From contig CALYLX010000140.1 in the NCBI GenBank assembly GCA_944990035.1, positions 248,001 to 312,000 of the forward strand: a stretch of DNA of 64,000 bases, written 5' to 3'. The stretch comes from Clitopilus passeckerianus (Eukaryota; Basidiomycota; Agaricomycetes; Agaricales; Entolomataceae). Both the position numbers and the translations under genes were made by a program. Shown piece after piece: positions 59,525 through 64,000 of the stretch (positions are counted from its first letter, which is position 1; each line of letters opens with the position of its first letter). The notes beneath the pieces were generated by a model, which was given only the letters and a program-made list of their open reading frames with translations, was not told the DNA's origin and made no database searches.

Positions 59525-61879
59525 TTATCTCCCTTGATTTGGCACCTTCCCTGCCATATTTCCTTGCGCTGCACCAGCACCATTGGTCATATTCTGCGGC
59601 ATTCCCTGTACGGGTGTACCCCGCCCCATGCCTTGTCCCTGCTGAGCAGCTGCCTGTTGCGTGGCATGTACCCAATACCGCTGAGCAGCCTGCATCTGCT
59701 GCTGATATTGCTGCTGAATCGATATCGCGTTTCCTGCTGCCGGATTGATACCATAACCATACATCATCTGCTGATGGTGATACATCTGCGCCTGGAGTTG
59801 CTGTTGAGTCGGTTGCTGTTGCTGACTTCCATCGGTATTGGTACCCGCCTGCTGGGCTGAGGCGGCAACAGCGAGGGCAGCGGCAGTGGCGGCTTGTTGT
59901 TGGGCATGCTGCGCCTGCTGCTGAGCCTGTTGGCCAACGGCTGCCATATTGGCAAGCTGAGGGGGAATGTTGCCTGCTGCTCCACCCCTCGGAACGGCCA
60001 GATTGTACTGGGCAGCGAAGGCCATTTGTGCTGCCGTGAACTGAGGTTGCTGTTGCTGAGGATGCTGGCCCTGCTGTCCTGGCTGCTGCTGCTGAGGTTG
60101 CTGTTGCCCCGGAAGCTGGTTAGAGGCAGGCATGGGAGACCTCGTGGCTATAGCTTGGCTCGTTACCATTGGACTCGCTCGTGCTGGAGACGGTGAAGAG
60201 TGGGCAGTCGCGGCTGTAGCATTGACTCCGGGAGTCGCTCGCCCCCCTGCAGCAGCAGCTTTCTGCTGGTTCTGTATCTGTTGTTGTTGTATGAGATGCT
60301 GCTGCTGCCGCATGAAGAGCATTTGCGCTTGATTCATCGCAGCCTGCTGTTGTTGGTTAGTCATCTGCTGACCAGGTTGACCAGCAGGCTGTGTGGAGTT
60401 GGTCGCGGAAATGGGCTGAGGTTTGGCAACAGCGGATCCCACTCTGTTAGGTAGCAAGTACTGGCCATTCGCCATGGCTTGTTGGATAGCGGCATGGGGT
60501 ATTGGCTGTGGCTGTGGCGTTGGCTGTGGCACAGGAGTAGCAGCGGGTGGGCGAGGAGACGGTGCAACCGCCTGTCTCAGACCAGCTGGAGTCCCTGCAC
60601 GCTTTGCGGCTTCTGTTGCAGCCTGGAAGGTCGGGTACACCACAGGTTGCATAGGAGAATGAGCCGTTGGGGCGGGGGATGGATTAGTTCGATTATGAGC
60701 ATGTGTATTGACGAACTGGTGAGAGGCTGGTATAGGGGTAGGTGCAGGAGCAGGCGTTTGTGATCCAGTCCGTTGGACAAAACCAGGAGCTGCGAATGGG
60801 ATCTGGGGGGTACCGTTTGCTTTCTTCTTATCGTCGACTTCAACAGGTGAGCCAGCATGGGAAGCTGTAACAGAGGGGGTTGGAGGCTTCTGAGGTGAAG
60901 CACTTGCCCTAGCGGCGACAGAAGTAGAATTAGTCATGTAAGTGTTTGCAGCAGCAGGTGGTGGTGGCTGAGGGGGTGCAGTCGCATTGGCGGCTTGCTT
61001 CGCACGGTAGGTCTGCATGAAGTCCAGGATACTGTATCTTTGAGTGAATTAGTACTAGCGGGCAGGAATATAACGAGGAGTGAACGAACTTCGGTGTAAT
61101 TGTCCGCGTCTGGCGAGGATTGAGGAATGCCATGATCTTGGCTCGGCGGGCCTTCTCAGACTCATCCTCGCCTGCATCCATAGCAGAGGCCTTTCTCTTC
61201 AAAGATATAGGTACTGTTGGTGTTGACACCCGAAGGATGTGATTGGCAACTCTTGCCAGATGGGGATCGGATTCCAGACATAGGGGCGGAGTGGTTGCAA
61301 GCTGTGGCAAATGAATATATGATACTTCATGACTCCAGAATACGTACCAAGATTCGAGCCTCAACATCAATGGAATCCATATCAGTCCAAATAGCACCGT
61401 TTTTCTGGTTAAGTGAACAGATATCTGCCCAAAGAGTTTCCGTATTCGGGTGAAGGACAACGCGGGTACGTTCAGGCTTCTCCGGCGTCGGTTGGCTAGG
61501 TCTTTGTGGCCTGTAGTCCAAGAGTTCTACAATCATACATCCTGAAAACTTGCCTTTAGCTTATGGTTTGAACTGGGGAAATCCGAAGCCATACCGTCAT
61601 AGAAAGGAACCTTAGCCGCCTCGAACAAATCCAGAAAGTCCACAGGTATTCGATGCGCTCGGACATCATCCAGCAAAGACTATTGTATCAGAGCGTTAGG
61701 TGGTTGCTTGCGAGATCACTTACGGTAATACTAACCGCGATTTGGTTGTTATACAGAAACTTCGAGCCATTGTTCAGAGTCCAGTATTCCATGTGAAGAT
61801 GTACGGTAAAGGACGGTAGCTTCGTTTCCGTCCGTTCTAGTAGGTCTTCCACATATCTTGTCCGGTTGTAGCTGGCCAT
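59525..61879 (-). CDS. SPT20: SAGA complex subunit Spt20
   Basis: Five exons (61879-61736, 61679-61595, 61541-61348, 61301-61090, 61037-59525) give 715 residues in phase. Spt20 is a structural subunit of the SAGA transcription coactivator. The N-terminal Spt20 domain shows LPSFTVHLHMEYWTLNNGSK, RAHRIPVDFLDLFEAAKVPF, CMIVELLDYRPQ and HPNTETLWADICSLNQKNGA. A basic region RKASAMDAGEDESEKARRAK and the helix YSILDFMQTYRAKQAAN follow. The last 480 residues are Gln/Ala/Pro-rich with long Gln runs, as in other fungal Spt20 proteins. The fourth intron uses a weak GTTCGT donor. The gene is divergent from HGH1, with 153 bases between start codons. Confidence 0.9.
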
Positions 61880-62032
61880 ATTAAGGCCGGGCTTGGTCCA
61901 GCAATGTCGTTGTCGTCGCCGGCGTCTACCTCGACCTCGCCAATGTAGGCGCGGTTTAAGGCATTTGCTGACATAAGACGCGAGTAATGGGCTTGCAGTC
62001 ACGTGCAGAAAACTTTGATAATTCGCGATAAA
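61880..62032. promoter_or_regulatory. shared divergent promoter of SPT20 and HGH1
   Basis: Only 153 bases separate the two start codons, so both genes must use a common or overlapping promoter. No TATA box is evident. Confidence 0.6.
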
Positions 62033-63806
62033 ATGGACGGTCAACTGCGAGAGGTCAGTACAGTGCTCGTCGTCGTCGGGAGCAATGCTGAAAGCTCACG
62101 AATACACAGCTCGTACAGTTTCTGAGGGAAAAAAACCCACAAGTCAGGCAGATTGCTCTGGAGAACCTGCTTTCGCAGACACCGCCAGGTTCACCACATC
62201 GCAATATATTCTTCACTGGACTGCAAGGCGGCGGATTGCAGGCCAAGAACAATGAACCGGAAGTTATCAAGACCATAAAGCTTCTATGCAGAGATACGCT
62301 AGTGAGCACGATCTGTCGAAGCAAGCCGTTCATACGAGTAACTCGGCGCCAGGCTATCGCACATGATGCATTCCGAGCCCTTGTAAATCTCTCGGATTCG
62401 CCCCTTCTTCAGGGTTCATTATCAGAGCCAGAATTCCTAAAGTTTCTATTAGCTTATACCTTGGTGTGTCCATTCATTCTCGAAGGCGTTTAGCATGACC
62501 TATATTGCCCAGAATCCGCAATCAATCCTTGCAGATCTTGCTTCGATGATCCTCTCGAATCTCACCTCTTCAGCTCTGGTCTGCTCAGCCATTCTGTCAG
62601 TCAAAGTCAGCGTGATTCCGACTCCTTATTCCACAAGCCCATTTTATGCCACCCAAGCCCGATGTGCCACCAGCCCTCCACCAGATCCGTATCCTACAGG
62701 GGAAACCAGGGAAGTACTGGCGCTGCCACTGCTCGTAGACGCGTTCTCCCAAGGTGTCCAAGCGGATGAGTCCGCTGATAAAACCAAGCGGACACGTAAA
62801 GCAGATCTCCATTTCCTTGCAAGTGTTTTTGCAAATATTAGTTCGGTGAGCCACCAGGGTTTATGCCCATTCACCTCTAATGTTAATCGGATTTCAGGCG
62901 CCCACAGGACGTAATTTCTTCTTGACACCTTATCCTGTCGATTTCTTGAAACCGGAAGAAAACTTCGAATTCCCCTTGGCCAAGATCGTCGCCTTCACCG
63001 AGCACAAAGACACGATAAGAAGAGGAGGTGTTGCATCAACAATCAAATACATAACTTTCTCTCAAACTGCGCATAATTTTTTGACGGATGAACGCCCAGG
63101 AACTGTGCATTCTACGCTGCTGGACATAAGGCTATAGTTTCACCGGAAACCGAGAACGTGACTGTCCCGTTGTCGACCCATGCGGCACCTGGAATCAATG
63201 CACTGCCGTACATCCTACTTCCTTTAGCAGGTCCAGAGGAGTTTGATCTAGAGGTGGGTTTCAGCCACTCTTGGGCTAATTTATTCTTTACATCTTCTTT
63301 TTCTCCGATTCTCATGGAACATTCCTAGAGCCAAGAGAAGCTGCCGGATGCACTTCAGTTCCTCCCTCCCGCGAAGAAACGAGAGCCTGACAGTACACTG
63401 CGCCTTACCCATATCGAGACCTTACTTCTTTTATGCCACACCAGATGGGGGCGGGATTTCCTACGTGACAGTGGGGTTTACGAGATCGTTCGGGCTGCAC
63501 ATTTAGATGAAAAGGTTGACAAGGTCCGCCCAAGCCCCTGATCTTATCTCATGTAGGGCCTTAGTTCTCATCGTCGGACTTTTTGCTTCCACACAGGTTT
63601 CGGAGCACATAGAGCGCTTGGTGACACTTCTCAAGGGAGAGGAGCCGTCAGATCCCAAGCACTTGGAAGAGGCGGACGTGATAGAGCCTGATCCGAACGC
63701 CGAGCTTACGCATCTCACGTTAGCTCCTGTAGGGGCAACTCCAAAAGCTATCGCTCCAGCTGCCCCAGATTCTGATGATGAGGATAATAGAATCGAAGAA
63801 GTCTAG
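62033..63806 (+). CDS. HGH1: Hgh1, armadillo-fold eEF2 chaperone
   Basis: Eight exons (62033-62053, 62110-62301, 62353-62463, 62513-62845, 62898-63046, 63100-63253, 63329-63523, 63597-63806) give 454 residues in phase. Hgh1 helps nascent eEF2 fold, together with TRiC. Family landmarks are LVQFLREKNPQVRQIALENL, DAFRALVNLSDSPLLQ, LASVFANISSAPTGRNFFL, IRRGGVASTIKNCAFYAAGH, INALPYILLPLAGPEEFDLE, FLPPAKKREPDSTLRLTHIE and ERLVTLLKGEEPSD. The tail is acidic (DSDDEDNRIEEV). The fifth intron (63047-63099) begins AT, not GT, yet only this junction restores TIKNCAFY. Reading through gives an early stop. The 3' flank to 64000 holds nothing further. Confidence 0.9.
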
Positions 63807-64000
63807 AGTCTTCTTGTCTACAACATCACAATCAAATCCACGTGCTGTCGAACGAATGACACAATTCGTTTTCTGCGGTTCCTGAGTCCTGAAGGAGAGA
63901 ATGCTCTGAAGGGAAGTTGTCCTTTGTATCCTTGACAGAGATCCATCCTCGTGGAGCAGCTCTCCCAGTGCCTCAGCACCGCAACGTACCGTAAATGATC

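Overview
This window looks like nuclear DNA of a filamentous basidiomycete, most likely an Agaricomycete. Genes are cut by many short introns of about 50-60 bases (GT-AG with CTRAY-like branch sites). F-box-like genes with variable LRR or propeller tails are numerous, and families common in mushroom-forming fungi appear (RTC4-like domain, DUF7770-like fold, kelch/MYND proteins). Splice models were worked out by hand. For most intact genes the exon lengths sum to a multiple of three with conserved motifs running across the junctions.

Layout. 1-6.4 kb: a decayed gene on the minus strand, a KAT14/CSRP2BP-like acetyltransferase (+), an unrecognised minus gene and an intact F-box-like gene (-). 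6.7-13.1 kb: a 1,055-residue RTC4-like protein (-), an intron-containing tRNA-Lys(CTT) (+), the tRNA 2'-phosphotransferase TPT1 (-) and a dienelactone hydrolase (-). 13.4-18.3 kb: broken genes, namely a MYND/kelch pseudogene (+), an F-box/beta-propeller pseudogene (-) and a decayed fragment (-). 18.6-26.5 kb: lunapark (+), a 3.6-kb non-coding stretch, then a two-finger GATA factor of the Urbs1/SRE/Cir1 iron-repressor type (+). 27.6-36 kb: a tandem pair of F-box genes (first dead, second open), a Sec72-like TPR protein (+), a small secreted cysteine-rich protein with a CD38-like pattern (+) and another F-box pseudogene (-). 37.4-47.6 kb: a secreted Asn/Gly/Thr-rich repeat protein (-), an SVOP-like MFS transporter (+) with a GC-AG intron, a second tRNA-Lys(CTT), a DUF7770-like protein (+) and a 1,012-residue low-complexity protein (-). 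49.4-63.8 kb: DED1 (-), a degenerate repeat array, a second GATA factor with a WC-2-type finger (+), SAGA subunit SPT20 (-), and HGH1 (+) head-to-head with it.

The conserved cellular genes (TPT1, DED1, SPT20, lunapark, SEC72, DLH, MFS) are free of frameshifts, whereas F-box, kelch and related genes carry stops and one-base indels. The lesions therefore look like real birth-and-death turnover rather than poor sequence. I found no transposase, integrase, reverse transcriptase or CRISPR array, and no obvious biosynthetic cluster. The items most worth a second look are the KAT14-like acetyltransferase, the secreted CD38-like protein, the non-canonical introns of HGH1 (AT-AG) and the MFS gene (GC-AG), the iron-type GATA gene with consensus-matching sites in its own locus, and the repeat array at 52.3-53.1 kb.
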